Below, piece by piece: positions 40,367-47,962 of a DNA stretch of 64,000 bases (the stretch's first letter is position 1; each line of letters starts with the position of its first letter). The DNA lies in contig NZ_JAKEIP010000005.1 in the NCBI RefSeq assembly GCF_021474425.1, positions 47,123 through 111,122 of the forward strand, given 5' to 3'. This DNA is from Streptomyces muensis. Its GTDB lineage: Bacteria; Actinomycetota; Actinomycetes; Streptomycetales; Streptomycetaceae. The position numbers were made by a program, and so were the translations under genes. Under the pieces are notes generated by a model that saw only the letters and a list, made by a program, of their open reading frames with translations, did no database searches and was not told the origin of the DNA.

Positions 40367-40903
40367 ATGGGCGCCGAGTACTTCACCGCCTACCACGACG
40401 GAACCGACGTCAAGCAAGCCTTCCACGACGCCGTAGAGCACGCCGAGTACGAAAGCGGCCACGGCGGATACACCGGCACCATCGCCGAGAAGGACGAATA
40501 CAAGGTCGTCACCGAGACGCCGATGACGCTGAACGAGGCCGAGAAGCTGGCAGCCAAGCTCAGCGAGTCGGACGACGAACTCGCCGACAAGTGGGGCCCC
40601 GCAGGCGCCATCCCCGTCCACACCGACCGCCGCACCGTCCGCGTCACCATCCCCGAACGAGCCAACCACGGCCGCGGATTCAAGACCACGAAGGAGGCCG
40701 CGACCGCGGCCCTGGAGCAGGCCGGGGTCCTCCGTGAGGGGGAGAGCCAGGTGCCCAGCACCCAAGGCGTCTACATCCAGGGCGTCTACAAGAGGCACCC
40801 CCGCACCGACTACGTGATCGGTGGGGAGCTCGAGATACCCGTCGAGGGCGGCGGACCGCTCGAGCACCGCGGCTGGCTGTTCTTCGGATTCGCCTCGTAC
40901 TGA
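40367..40903 (+). CDS. hypothetical protein, 178 aa
   Basis: The protein opens with strands and charged helices (YFTAYHDGTDVKQAFHDAVEHA) and has a middle KLAAKLSESDDELADKWGPAGAI. A C-terminal ALEQAGVLREGES leads to a final strand. AAAGAGGGGGA precedes the ATG. No family is recognised. Codon use in its first half has slightly more A than neighbouring genes. Confidence 0.6.
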   Translation: MGAEYFTAYHDGTDVKQAFHDAVEHAEYESGHGGYTGTIAEKDEYKVVTETPMTLNEAEKLAAKLSESDDELADKWGPAGAIPVHTDRRTVRVTIPERANHGRGFKTTKEAATAALEQAGVLREGESQVPSTQGVYIQGVYKRHPRTDYVIGGELEIPVEGGGPLEHRGWLFFGFASY

Positions 40904-40920
40904 GCAGCCCCAGCGAGGCC

Positions 40921-40947
40921 GGGCCGGGCGGCGCCCCCGCCCGGCCC
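40921..40947. terminator. 10-bp hairpin terminator
   Basis: GGGCCGGGCG (40921-40930) pairs perfectly with CGCCCGGCCC (40938-40947), 18 bases after the stop of the 40367 gene. Confidence 0.6.
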
Positions 40948-40994
40948 CGGGCGGTCTCGGACCGGGTGTCAGTGCCGTACGGCACGATCCCCCC

Positions 40995-41804
40995 ATGCCC
41001 AACCTGGACGACCTGTCCCCCTACCGGCGCGCGAAGCTGCTGTGGCGCTGGTCCTTCCGCGGGCTGCCGTTCGTCGAGCAGCTCGTCATCGACTCCGCGG
41101 ACCGCCCCTGCCGCCTGCCGGCGCCTCCGCCCGGGCCGCCCGGCCGGGCGCTCGCCGTCCCCGGCGACGACGGCCGTCACCACCTCGTCCGCGCCGGCCG
41201 CGTGCTCTGCTGCGACGCCGACGCCGATGCCGTCGACGGCTGGAGCCACCGGCAGCGCTGCACGTGGGTCGAGACGGGGGACGGCCCGCGGAAGTGGACC
41301 GGGGGACGCGACGACGGCGAGATCATCTGGGGCTCCGCCGACACCGCCTGGACCGTACGCCCGACCGGCCCGGGCACCGACCCCGGCACCATCGTCCGCC
41401 GCGACCGCTGCGTCGCCGGCCACTACATGACGCTGCACCTGTGGCCGCCGCCGCCCGCGCGTACGGCCTCCATCCGCAGGCTGCGCGCCGCGCTCGTCGA
41501 CACGATCGGCTCCGACTGCCATCTGTGCGGCCACTACCCGGGCGCCGCGGTCGACCACGACCACGAAACGGGCCTGGTCAGGGGCCTTCTATGCGCCATG
41601 TGCAACCGGGCGCTCGAGGAATGCCCGCACGCGGGCGGCTGCCCCAAGGCCGACTACCAGCTCGCGCCCCCGGCGGCCGGCCTGGGCCTGATCTACCCCG
41701 CCAGCGAAGAGTGGCGGCCCAAGGAGTCCACCCGCCAGCGCAAGATTGAAGAGCTGGGGTTCGACCCGTTCGAGGGACTGGCCACCCGGCGGGCGCCGGG
41801 CTGA
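40995..41804 (+). CDS. recombination endonuclease VII-like (HNH) protein
   Basis: The region at about 173-208, CHLCGHYPGAAVDHDHETG followed by VRGLLCAMCNRAL, is the endonuclease VII signature. Two CX2C pairs hold a zinc and the DHDHETG histidines are catalytic. Endonuclease VII resolves branched DNA in phages, and such domains are common in actinobacterial mobile elements. The ~170 N-terminal residues form an additional Trp-rich part (RRAKLLWRWSFRG, WSHRQRCTWVE) not found in the short family members. The length is 269 aa. Confidence 0.85.
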   Translation: MPNLDDLSPYRRAKLLWRWSFRGLPFVEQLVIDSADRPCRLPAPPPGPPGRALAVPGDDGRHHLVRAGRVLCCDADADAVDGWSHRQRCTWVETGDGPRKWTGGRDDGEIIWGSADTAWTVRPTGPGTDPGTIVRRDRCVAGHYMTLHLWPPPPARTASIRRLRAALVDTIGSDCHLCGHYPGAAVDHDHETGLVRGLLCAMCNRALEECPHAGGCPKADYQLAPPAAGLGLIYPASEEWRPKESTRQRKIEELGFDPFEGLATRRAPG

Positions 41805-41846
41805 GACAGGAACTGCTCCCGAGGCGCCCGTCGGCTGCTCAGCTGC

Positions 41847-42098
41847 TCAGCCAGTCCAGACGACGGCGAGCAGCGTGATCCGCTTGGTGATCGGATTGCA
41901 CAGGATCACCATCGTCCCCCAGTCGCCGAAGGAGGCGGCCCGGGTCAGGCCGTCATCCTCGCCGTAGGGCGCGGTGATGGCGTACGGGTCGGTCTCCAGC
42001 GCGTCGATCAGCTCGAGAGCGGGAAGCCGGGCTTCAACGGGAAGGCCGGCGATCTGGTCGATGGTGTGGGGCGTACGGAGGAAACGCCACTCGCTCAC
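41847..42098 (-). CDS. probable RelE-like toxin
   Basis: This 83-residue protein has ARLPALELIDALETDP and a C-terminal strand block DWGTMVILCNPITKRITLLAVVW, the general shape of small RelE/ParE-type toxins. It lacks the most conserved RelE catalytic residues that I would look for, so the call rests on size, fold pattern and gene pairing. Its start overlaps the upstream gene's stop by 4 bases. RelE-type toxins cut mRNA on the ribosome. Confidence 0.6.
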   Translation of the reverse strand: MSEWRFLRTPHTIDQIAGLPVEARLPALELIDALETDPYAITAPYGEDDGLTRAASFGDWGTMVILCNPITKRITLLAVVWTG

Positions 42099-42400
42099 GC
42101 GGCGCCGCGCTCCGGCGTCGTGGCCAGCGTGCGCTCACGCAGCTCGTCGAACGCGGCCACCGACTCCTCGGTCTCCTCGAACTCCGCCGGCAGCTGGCCC
42201 GTCTCCTGGAACTGTCCACGAAGTGCTTCGATGCGGGGCCGGGCGGCCTCGAGCGCCGTCACGTGACGTACCCAGCGGTCAAGGACTGCGGGCAGCTCGG
42301 TGAGGGGGGTCATGTTTATGTCGCGCAGGAACTTCATGCGCTGTTCGGGCACGCTGAGGGCGTGGGCGATCCCGTCGATGGTCCACTCGCCGCCGCTCAT
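42095..42400 (-). CDS. probable antitoxin of the adjacent toxin
   Basis: This 101-residue acidic helical protein (PRIEALRGQFQETGQLPAEFEETEESVAAF) is encoded immediately before the toxin-like gene with ATGA overlap. The N-terminal GIAHALSVPEQRMKFLRDI could be a DNA-binding helix. The order antitoxin-toxin and the size are typical. GGATGCGATG-type spacing near the start leaves its ribosome site uncertain (GAGGAGGATGCG). Confidence 0.55.
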   Translation of the reverse strand: MSGGEWTIDGIAHALSVPEQRMKFLRDINMTPLTELPAVLDRWVRHVTALEAARPRIEALRGQFQETGQLPAEFEETEESVAAFDELRERTLATTPERGAA

Positions 42401-42582
42401 CGCATCCTCCTCGTACGGCCTTCTGCTTCGAGGGTAGCGGAGGGCGCAGGCTCCCCACAGGCTGTCGCCGGGAGCGAGGTCGTACCGAAGTCGCCCGTCG
42501 AACGCCTCGGCGATTTACGGCACCGTGCGGTGGTCTTTCCGGCGCGAACAGGTCGATGAAGATCCGAAAACCCTCCCAACTT

Positions 42583-42603
42583 TACAATGTATCGTTGTAA
42601 TGT
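42583..42603 (+). promoter_or_regulatory. class B operator-promoter copy B7
   Basis: TACAATG-TAT-CGTTGTA (42583-42599) with a TAATGT -10 (42598-42603). It drives the gene at 42637 and is almost the same as copy B1. Confidence 0.7.
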
Positions 42604-42636
42604 GTGGTGGACGGAAATCGCCACACCGAGGAGGAC

Positions 42637-43035
42637 ATGACCATGCCCCGCCGCACCGACGCGCTGAAGCTGCGCGGCCCGCTGCCCACCATCCCGACCG
42701 TCGCCGCCCTCGGCATCCGCGTCACCTACCCGACCAACGCACCCGACGGCTGGGCTGTGGCCCTACTGCGCCTTCCCAACGACTACTACGTCGTCGTCGG
42801 CAACTCGCCCCACGAGCGGTGGGCCGTGGTGTACCGGCACTACGTCGTCCCCGGAACCGGCGTCCACGACCCCCGGGAAGTGCGCGTCGACCCGATCACG
42901 GGCACCCCCATGCCGCAGGGCATCAAGTGGAACTGGACCGACGGCAGGGGGATCTCCTCCGTGCTGCGCGCCCTGGCACCGCTTCACCGCGCCCCGGACG
43001 AGTGGATCCAGTGCCCCCGCCCCCTGGCGGATTGA
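42637..43035 (+). CDS. hypothetical protein, ~132 aa
   Basis: This strand-rich protein (VTYPTNAPDGWAVALLRLPNDYYVVVGNS) has a later helix (ISSVLRALAPLH). The ATG at 42637 sits close to GAGGAGG; ATG 42643 has better spacing. The family is not recognised. It is a single gene under B7 and ends before class A copy A7. Confidence 0.6.
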   Translation: MTMPRRTDALKLRGPLPTIPTVAALGIRVTYPTNAPDGWAVALLRLPNDYYVVVGNSPHERWAVVYRHYVVPGTGVHDPREVRVDPITGTPMPQGIKWNWTDGRGISSVLRALAPLHRAPDEWIQCPRPLAD

Positions 43036-43097
43036 CGCCGGTCCGACCGGGCGGCGGCAACGGGCGCTGTACGGTTGCCGCCGCCTGCCCTAATCTA

Positions 43098-43125
43098 TTG
43101 CTTACGTATAGGGTTTAAATGGGGT
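43098..43125 (+). promoter_or_regulatory. class A promoter copy A7, diverged
   Basis: TTGCTT (43098-43103) with ACGTATAGGGTTT in the spacer (one change from the consensus) and a poor -10 near 43120-43125 (TGGGGT). It precedes the 43177-44931 operon. Confidence 0.6.
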
Positions 43126-43176
43126 TGGTTATCGGCCCCACCGCCATGGTCCGAAGACCACGCCGCAAGGAGCGCC

Positions 43177-43713
43177 GTGACCACCACCTACCTGAAGACC
43201 CGACTGAACGAGCACGACGAACCCGTCCCCGCCGACGGCGAGACCCTCCCGCAGCACACCGAGGACTGCTTCAGCTGCGGCGGCGACGGCTACCTCGTCG
43301 CCGGCGCCCGCGAAAACGGGGAGTACCTCCTGCTCCCGTGCGACGTCCACGCCTTCCAGCCGGACCGGGACGCGATGGACGCCGAACAGCACGGCGTCCT
43401 GGTCGCCTGGAGCCAGGACGTCCACGGCAGCGACCACCTCATCGCGCTGACCGGCGACACCGACGCCGCCCGGGCCGCGCTCGAGGAGTACTGCCGCGCC
43501 ATCCTCCCCGGCCACGCCCTGGCCTACCCGCTCACCACCGAGTGGGTCGTCTTCACCCGCCACGGCGCGGCGACCGCCGACCTCCAGGCATACAAGTGGC
43601 AGTACGCCCCCGCCACCGCCGGCACGACCGACGCAGTTGAAATCACCCGCGCCCTCACCACCCTGAGTGATCCGGCCTCCGACCGCCTCCGTACCGGCCA
43701 GGGGGCGACGTGA
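43177..43713 (+). CDS. hypothetical protein with CX2C motif, first gene of operon A7
   Basis: This 178-residue protein has CFSCGGDGYL near residue 31, a CxxCGG zinc-type pair, and a later C in LLLPCDVHAF that may join it. The second half is helical then strand-rich. AAGGAG lies 4 bases before the GTG. No family is recognised. It overlaps the next gene by GTGA. Confidence 0.6.
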   Translation: MTTTYLKTRLNEHDEPVPADGETLPQHTEDCFSCGGDGYLVAGARENGEYLLLPCDVHAFQPDRDAMDAEQHGVLVAWSQDVHGSDHLIALTGDTDAARAALEEYCRAILPGHALAYPLTTEWVVFTRHGAATADLQAYKWQYAPATAGTTDAVEITRALTTLSDPASDRLRTGQGAT

Positions 43714-43919
43714 GGGAACCGTGCGAGGTGTGCGAGTGGCACGCCGAACTCCACAGCGGCAACTGGCTGGGCTTCGGCGCCGCCAACGAAGAGTGCGAGA
43801 CGTGCGAGGAACACGCCGAAATGCACGCCGCCGAAGACGGCTGCGTCGGCTGGCTGTTCGTCATCGGGACCTGCACCACCGTCCTGGTCGGCGCCAGCCG
43901 ACTCTTCCGCCGGCGCTGA
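43710..43919 (+). CDS. small Cys-rich protein with a C-terminal membrane helix
   Basis: The 69 residues carry a repeated pattern: CEVCEWHAELHSGNWLG, then CETCEEHAEMHAAEDG. Each is a CxxC followed by HAE-x-H. A hydrophobic segment (WLFVIGTCTTVLVGAS) is next to a basic end. It looks like two zinc-binding knuckles on a short membrane anchor. No family is recognised. Confidence 0.6.
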   Translation: MREPCEVCEWHAELHSGNWLGFGAANEECETCEEHAEMHAAEDGCVGWLFVIGTCTTVLVGASRLFRRR

Positions 43920-43954
43920 CCACCACCCGTCAGCCAGCCTGAGAGGATCCACAC

Positions 43955-44662
43955 ATGCCCGAACTCCGCCTTCCTGCCGACGACTTCAAGGTCGGCGACC
44001 ACGTCCACCTTGAGGGCGGTGGCACCGTCGAGGTCCGCAAGATCGAGCGTGGCGAGAAGGGCGCCCTGACCGTCAACCCCGGCGACGCCGACCAACTCGA
44101 CGGCCACGTCTGGGAACACGCCACCGTGACCCGCCCAGACAACGAACCCATGGTGTACGTCGCCTTGCTCGGTGGCACCACCATCTCCACGGCCCGGGCC
44201 GTGCCCTTCGAGCACCGAGAGCTCGCCGAGCATGTCGTAGCCCAGTGGGCGCAGGACCGCGGCCGGCCCGCCACCGTGGAGGACTGGCCGCGGCAGCGCT
44301 GGCAGCAGCACGGCCCCGGCGGACTCTCGACCGTACGGCGCACAGAGGCGCAACGGCGGCAGGTGTTCTCCATGGGCCCGAGGTCCTGGACGCCGGACGG
44401 CCGAGAACTGCGCACATTCCTCAGCGACTTCGAAGGCTGGCTGTGGGCCTGGGACTTCGAGCCCGACACCTACACCGACCAGCCCGCGCACCACCGCGTC
44501 GAGCACCGGCCCGGCACCAGCGCGCTCACCGAAGCCACCGCCCGCGGCACCGACGAAGCCGCCGTCCGCTCCGCATTCGAGCAGGCATGCGCCGAGGCAC
44601 AACGCACCTGCGGCGAGAGCCCCTACCGGGACCTGTGGGAGACGAACAGGAGTAATGCCTGA
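43955..44662 (+). CDS. hypothetical protein, 235 aa
   Basis: The N-terminal ~55 residues form a small strand-rich domain (FKVGDHVHLEGGGTVEVRKIERG). The middle is helical and Trp-rich, and the C-terminus has a long helix (TARGTDEAAVRSAFEQACAEA). The family is not recognised. GAGAGGA precedes the ATG, and the stop overlaps the next start by TGATG. Confidence 0.6.
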   Translation: MPELRLPADDFKVGDHVHLEGGGTVEVRKIERGEKGALTVNPGDADQLDGHVWEHATVTRPDNEPMVYVALLGGTTISTARAVPFEHRELAEHVVAQWAQDRGRPATVEDWPRQRWQQHGPGGLSTVRRTEAQRRQVFSMGPRSWTPDGRELRTFLSDFEGWLWAWDFEPDTYTDQPAHHRVEHRPGTSALTEATARGTDEAAVRSAFEQACAEAQRTCGESPYRDLWETNRSNA

Positions 44663-44931
44663 TGGCTACACGCCCGGTCGCCTGCTTCATCGCCGTCTGT
44701 GATCTGTGCGGCACCAGCGAGACCAGCGAGGGCTACACCCCTCACGGACCCACCGAGCAGGCCGTCATCGACATCGTCACCGAAAAGTGGGGCGACCCCT
44801 CATGCGGCTGGACCCACACCGCCGACGGCCGCCTCGTCTGCGACACCGTCGACGACACGGCACACAAGACAGCCCACGAAGAAGCCGGCAAGACCATCAC
44901 CAGCTGCGCCATGACCGTCACGTTCACCTGA
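44662..44931 (+). CDS. hypothetical protein with cysteine pair, 89 aa
   Basis: This small protein has CDLCGTSE near residue 14 and later single cysteines (SCGWT, VCDTV) that may complete a metal site. The family is not recognised. It is the last gene of operon A7, followed by a 14-bp hairpin. Confidence 0.6.
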   Translation: MATRPVACFIAVCDLCGTSETSEGYTPHGPTEQAVIDIVTEKWGDPSCGWTHTADGRLVCDTVDDTAHKTAHEEAGKTITSCAMTVTFT

Positions 44932-44939
44932 CCCGCCGC

Positions 44940-44990
44940 ATGACGGAGGCCCGCCCCCTGCTCAGCCGCAGGGCCGCGGGCCTCCGTCAT
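44940..44990. terminator. 14-bp hairpin, probably bidirectional terminator
   Basis: ATGACGGAGGCCCG (44940-44953) pairs perfectly with 44977-44990. The 23-base loop contains a second small CCCTG/CAGGG stem. It ends operon A7 and faces the reverse-strand genes. Confidence 0.6.
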
Positions 44991-44995
44991 ATCTG

Positions 44996-45014
44996 GTGCA
45001 TGCGGCGCAATCAC
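44996..45014. other. degenerate parS-like site
   Basis: GTGCATGC-GGC-GCAATCAC has an intact right arm and 6 of 8 matches in the left. It sits between a terminator and the stop of a reverse-strand gene. It may be a weak or decayed centromere site. Confidence 0.35.
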
Positions 45015-45033
45015 TCCACGCGGCAGACGGACC

Positions 45034-46206
45034 TCACTCTGGAGAGGCGAGCAGCGCGGACCGGTGCTCCCAGGCCAGGCGAAGAAGCGCGGCTCCGGCC
45101 GGCTGCATCTGCTCCTGGGTGGTCAGCCTCTCCACGTGGTCGGCGCGGAAGGGGATGCCGACGGAACGGCCGGTGCTGTCCTCGACGGTGACCAGGTGAC
45201 CTTCGTCGTTGGTCGCAGTGAGTCGGGGGAAGGCGGTGTCGAAGAGGTCCGCGTCGAACACCGCGACGGTGAGCATGTCGCAGACGTAGGTGAGGGGGTC
45301 GATGCCGAGCCCCATCCAGCAAACGTGCAGCTCACCGGCGTCGCGGGCCTCCTGCAGAGCAGCGTTGAACGGCCAGGCCGCGTAGTCGATCGGCGCCTTG
45401 TCGCTGCCGTACTCCTCGCTACTGCCGAGGAGTTCCTCGCTCAGCTCCCTCACGATCGACTGCCACAGCCCGAAGTCGTTCGTCTCGTTCCATGGCGCAT
45501 CGTGGGACGGCTGGAACATCCCCACCGGCATCACCTGGTGAAGGTTCCCCCCGGTCGCCACCTTCGCCGGGTCGCGCCAGTGCAGGATGAACTCGGCCTC
45601 GCCGGTCTTGCGGTCGTGTCGAATGGCGAGCGTGCTGATCGCGGCCATCACGGGGCGCCGGGCGAGGTCCGTGGGATCGCCGACAGCCGCACGGAACGGC
45701 ATCTGAGACGCCGGAGGCGCACTGTCACCCGGGGCGGCGAGCGCAGCCGCAGCGTACTCGTGGGCCGACGCCTCACAGATGTTGATCACATCGAAGTACT
45801 GGCCGCGGCCGAATCCCAAGACGGGGGCCTCGCCTGCGGCATCGGCTGCAAGCAGCCGGTAGCACGACCTGTTCTCGAACAACTTGGGCCGGGCGAGCGC
45901 CTCGACGGCCGCGGCATAGGACGCCACCGGATCCCCGTGATCCTGCCGGGGCAGGATGTGGCCGAGCTCCGGCTCGCCACCGGTGATCGGTGCCAGCGCG
46001 CCGTCGCCCCGCCAGTCCAGCCGCACATCCGCCAGCGGGACCGGAGCCGCCGGAAGCCAGGCCGGCCGCGCCAGCAGGGGAGTACCGGCCACCCGCAAGT
46101 CGTCGGGGAAGGCCCGCACGGCACGCTGCGTCAAGGCGAACCGGTTCTCGTTGAGGTACTCGCGGACGCTGCGCCACTGCTGCTGGCTCTCGGAAGGTGA
46201 CACCAC
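45034..46206 (-). CDS. NUDIX-type protein, paralogue without HTH
   Basis: This 390-residue protein shares its whole body with the upstream HTH-bearing gene: WRSVREYLNENR, LFENRSCYRLLAAD, FILHWRDPAKVATGG, then the NUDIX-box-like VRELSEELLG (~247-260), LGIDPLT and PAGAALLRLAWEHR. NUDIX enzymes hydrolyse nucleoside-diphosphate derivatives; the box here is partial, so activity is uncertain. The N-terminal HTH of the sister gene is absent. It starts with GTG 42 bases after the sister's stop and so is likely co-transcribed. Confidence 0.7.
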   Translation of the reverse strand: MVSPSESQQQWRSVREYLNENRFALTQRAVRAFPDDLRVAGTPLLARPAWLPAAPVPLADVRLDWRGDGALAPITGGEPELGHILPRQDHGDPVASYAAAVEALARPKLFENRSCYRLLAADAAGEAPVLGFGRGQYFDVINICEASAHEYAAAALAAPGDSAPPASQMPFRAAVGDPTDLARRPVMAAISTLAIRHDRKTGEAEFILHWRDPAKVATGGNLHQVMPVGMFQPSHDAPWNETNDFGLWQSIVRELSEELLGSSEEYGSDKAPIDYAAWPFNAALQEARDAGELHVCWMGLGIDPLTYVCDMLTVAVFDADLFDTAFPRLTATNDEGHLVTVEDSTGRSVGIPFRADHVERLTTQEQMQPAGAALLRLAWEHRSALLASPE

Positions 46207-46248
46207 GCTGGTCAGGGTCGGCTCCTCGGACGACGGGACGGATCGGTC

Positions 46249-47721
46249 CTACCGGGACAGCAAAAGGTCCCGGTGCTCCCACGCTAGGGCCAAACACGCC
46301 GCTCCGGGAGGGGCCATCGGTTCGTTGTTGATGAATTGTGTGACATTTTGATGAGTGAAGGGGATGCCGCCCCGCACGTCCTGGCCATTCCAGTGAGTCA
46401 CCGTGACGCCCTCGGCGTTCTCCGCAGCGATGTCCCCGAAGAGCTGGTCGAACAGCTCATCGTCGATGACCAGGGCGCTCGGGATGGCGACCGCCAGTGT
46501 CAGCGGATCCACCCCCACCCCGAAGGCGAAGGCCCGAACACGCCCCTCAACGCGAGCCCGCTCGAGCGTCCGCCACAACGGCCACCGCTCGTACTGCAGG
46601 GGGCCGCCGGATCCATCGAACTCGGGCGCCCCCAACAACTCCTCGTTCAGCTCCCGCACGATGTTCCGCCACAGGTCGAAATCCTGAGGAGACTGCGCGG
46701 ACATCACACTGCCCGGCTGGAACTCTCCCGCCGGCACCGCGTCGTACAACCCACCCGCGGTCACTACCTTCGCCGGATCCCGCCAGTGCAACAAGAACGT
46801 CGCCGACCCATCACGCCGCCGCCGGATCAACAGAGTCGTGATCGCCGGCGTCACAGCACGCAACCCTGGGTCGAACGGGTCATCCACCAGACGGCGCAAC
46901 GGCAGCCCACCCCACGCAAGGCGCTCACCACCGCCCTGCTCCTGGTGCTCCATATAGGCCGCAGCGAACTCGTGCCCGACCGCCTCGCACAAGTCGACCT
47001 TGTCGAAGTACGAGGCCAACCCGAACGTCAACTTCCCCGCCCCCGGCGTCCAGTTCACCGCCGTGAGCCGGTAGCTGGGCCGGTTCTCGAACAGCGTCGG
47101 TGCGGAGATGTACCGGATCGCCAACGTGTACCGATCGAACCGCACCCCCGGAGCCCGCAACGGATGCGTCCCCACGGCCTCCGGCTCGCTGCCGGTCACC
47201 AGGACCTCCGGCACGTCGTCCGTCCACACCAGCTCCACCTGATCCAGCGGAACCGGCTCGGCTGCCTTCCAGGCCGGCGCCATCAGCATCGGCGTCCCAC
47301 TGATACGTAGAGCAGGGTCGTACAACTCGGCCGCCGCCCGTGACAGCGTCTCGCGATGCCCATTCAGGTACTGCCGCACCTCACGCCAGCGGTGCTGACT
47401 CTCCACAACCTCCGAGGCAGGCTCCAGCCGAGCCATCCCCGCCGGCAGGGCACCCGCGGCGGAACCAGGCGCGGCCCCCGGCGCCGCCTCGAGCGCGGCG
47501 AAGAACGCCTCCCGCTCGTGCGGCTCACACTGAGCCAGAGCTGTGTCCAGGATCTGCTGCGTCTCCGGTACCGGGACCAGGCTCGTACCGCGGTTCTTCC
47601 ACTCCATCACCATGCTGGGGCTGACTCCAAGGCGGTCGGCGTAACGGCGAATGGACAACCGCAGCACGTCGCGCAGCACAGTCGCCTCGTGGCCGGTCCA
47701 CCGACGCACGGTCGTCCCCAT
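46249..47721 (-). CDS. XRE-type HTH protein with C-terminal NUDIX-like domain
   Basis: Residues about 10-45 (VLRDVLRLSIRRYADRLGV, then SPSMVMEWKNRG) form an XRE-like HTH. The remaining ~430 residues contain LFENRPSYRLTAVN, FLLHWRDPAKVVTAGG, the NUDIX-box-like VRELNEELLG (~352-365), VGVDPLT and PPGAACLALAWEHR. This HTH-plus-NUDIX architecture suggests a regulator that senses a nucleotide-like ligand, which is inference. The ATG at 47721 follows GGGAG by 11 bases. Three 11-bp-spaced CCGGTAC repeats lie upstream. Confidence 0.7.
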   Translation of the reverse strand: MGTTVRRWTGHEATVLRDVLRLSIRRYADRLGVSPSMVMEWKNRGTSLVPVPETQQILDTALAQCEPHEREAFFAALEAAPGAAPGSAAGALPAGMARLEPASEVVESQHRWREVRQYLNGHRETLSRAAAELYDPALRISGTPMLMAPAWKAAEPVPLDQVELVWTDDVPEVLVTGSEPEAVGTHPLRAPGVRFDRYTLAIRYISAPTLFENRPSYRLTAVNWTPGAGKLTFGLASYFDKVDLCEAVGHEFAAAYMEHQEQGGGERLAWGGLPLRRLVDDPFDPGLRAVTPAITTLLIRRRRDGSATFLLHWRDPAKVVTAGGLYDAVPAGEFQPGSVMSAQSPQDFDLWRNIVRELNEELLGAPEFDGSGGPLQYERWPLWRTLERARVEGRVRAFAFGVGVDPLTLAVAIPSALVIDDELFDQLFGDIAAENAEGVTVTHWNGQDVRGGIPFTHQNVTQFINNEPMAPPGAACLALAWEHRDLLLSR

Positions 47722-47771
47722 CGCGAACTCAACTCCCAAATCAGCCCGGTAATTGCAGCTTACGCGGCCCA

Positions 47772-47800
47772 CCGGTACGCCGCCGGTACACCACCGGTAC
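47772..47800 (-). repeat. three direct CCGGTAC repeats at 11-bp spacing
   Basis: CCGGTAC occurs at 47772, 47783 and 47794, one helical turn apart, 51-79 bases upstream of the HTH-NUDIX start codon. This is the layout of an operator bound cooperatively, probably by the HTH-NUDIX protein itself. Confidence 0.55.
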
Positions 47801-47832
47801 AGCACCCGCTCTCCCCGAACTCCCCGATTACA

Positions 47833-47898
47833 GAAGCTGAATTAAGCACTCCATAAACCCTGCTCCACCTGCACGGGGACCAGCATGAATTCAGCTTC
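47833..47898. repeat. 11-bp perfect inverted repeat with 44-bp spacer
   Basis: GAAGCTGAATT (47833-47843) is mirrored by AATTCAGCTTC (47888-47898). It lies in the less GC-rich gap between two reverse-strand genes. It may be an operator or an old insertion boundary. Confidence 0.5.
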
Positions 47899-47962
47899 GA
47901 ATGGGCCACGCGATTGTGATGTGGCGTCAGTAGGACCGACGTGCCGTACGCCGACACATGAA

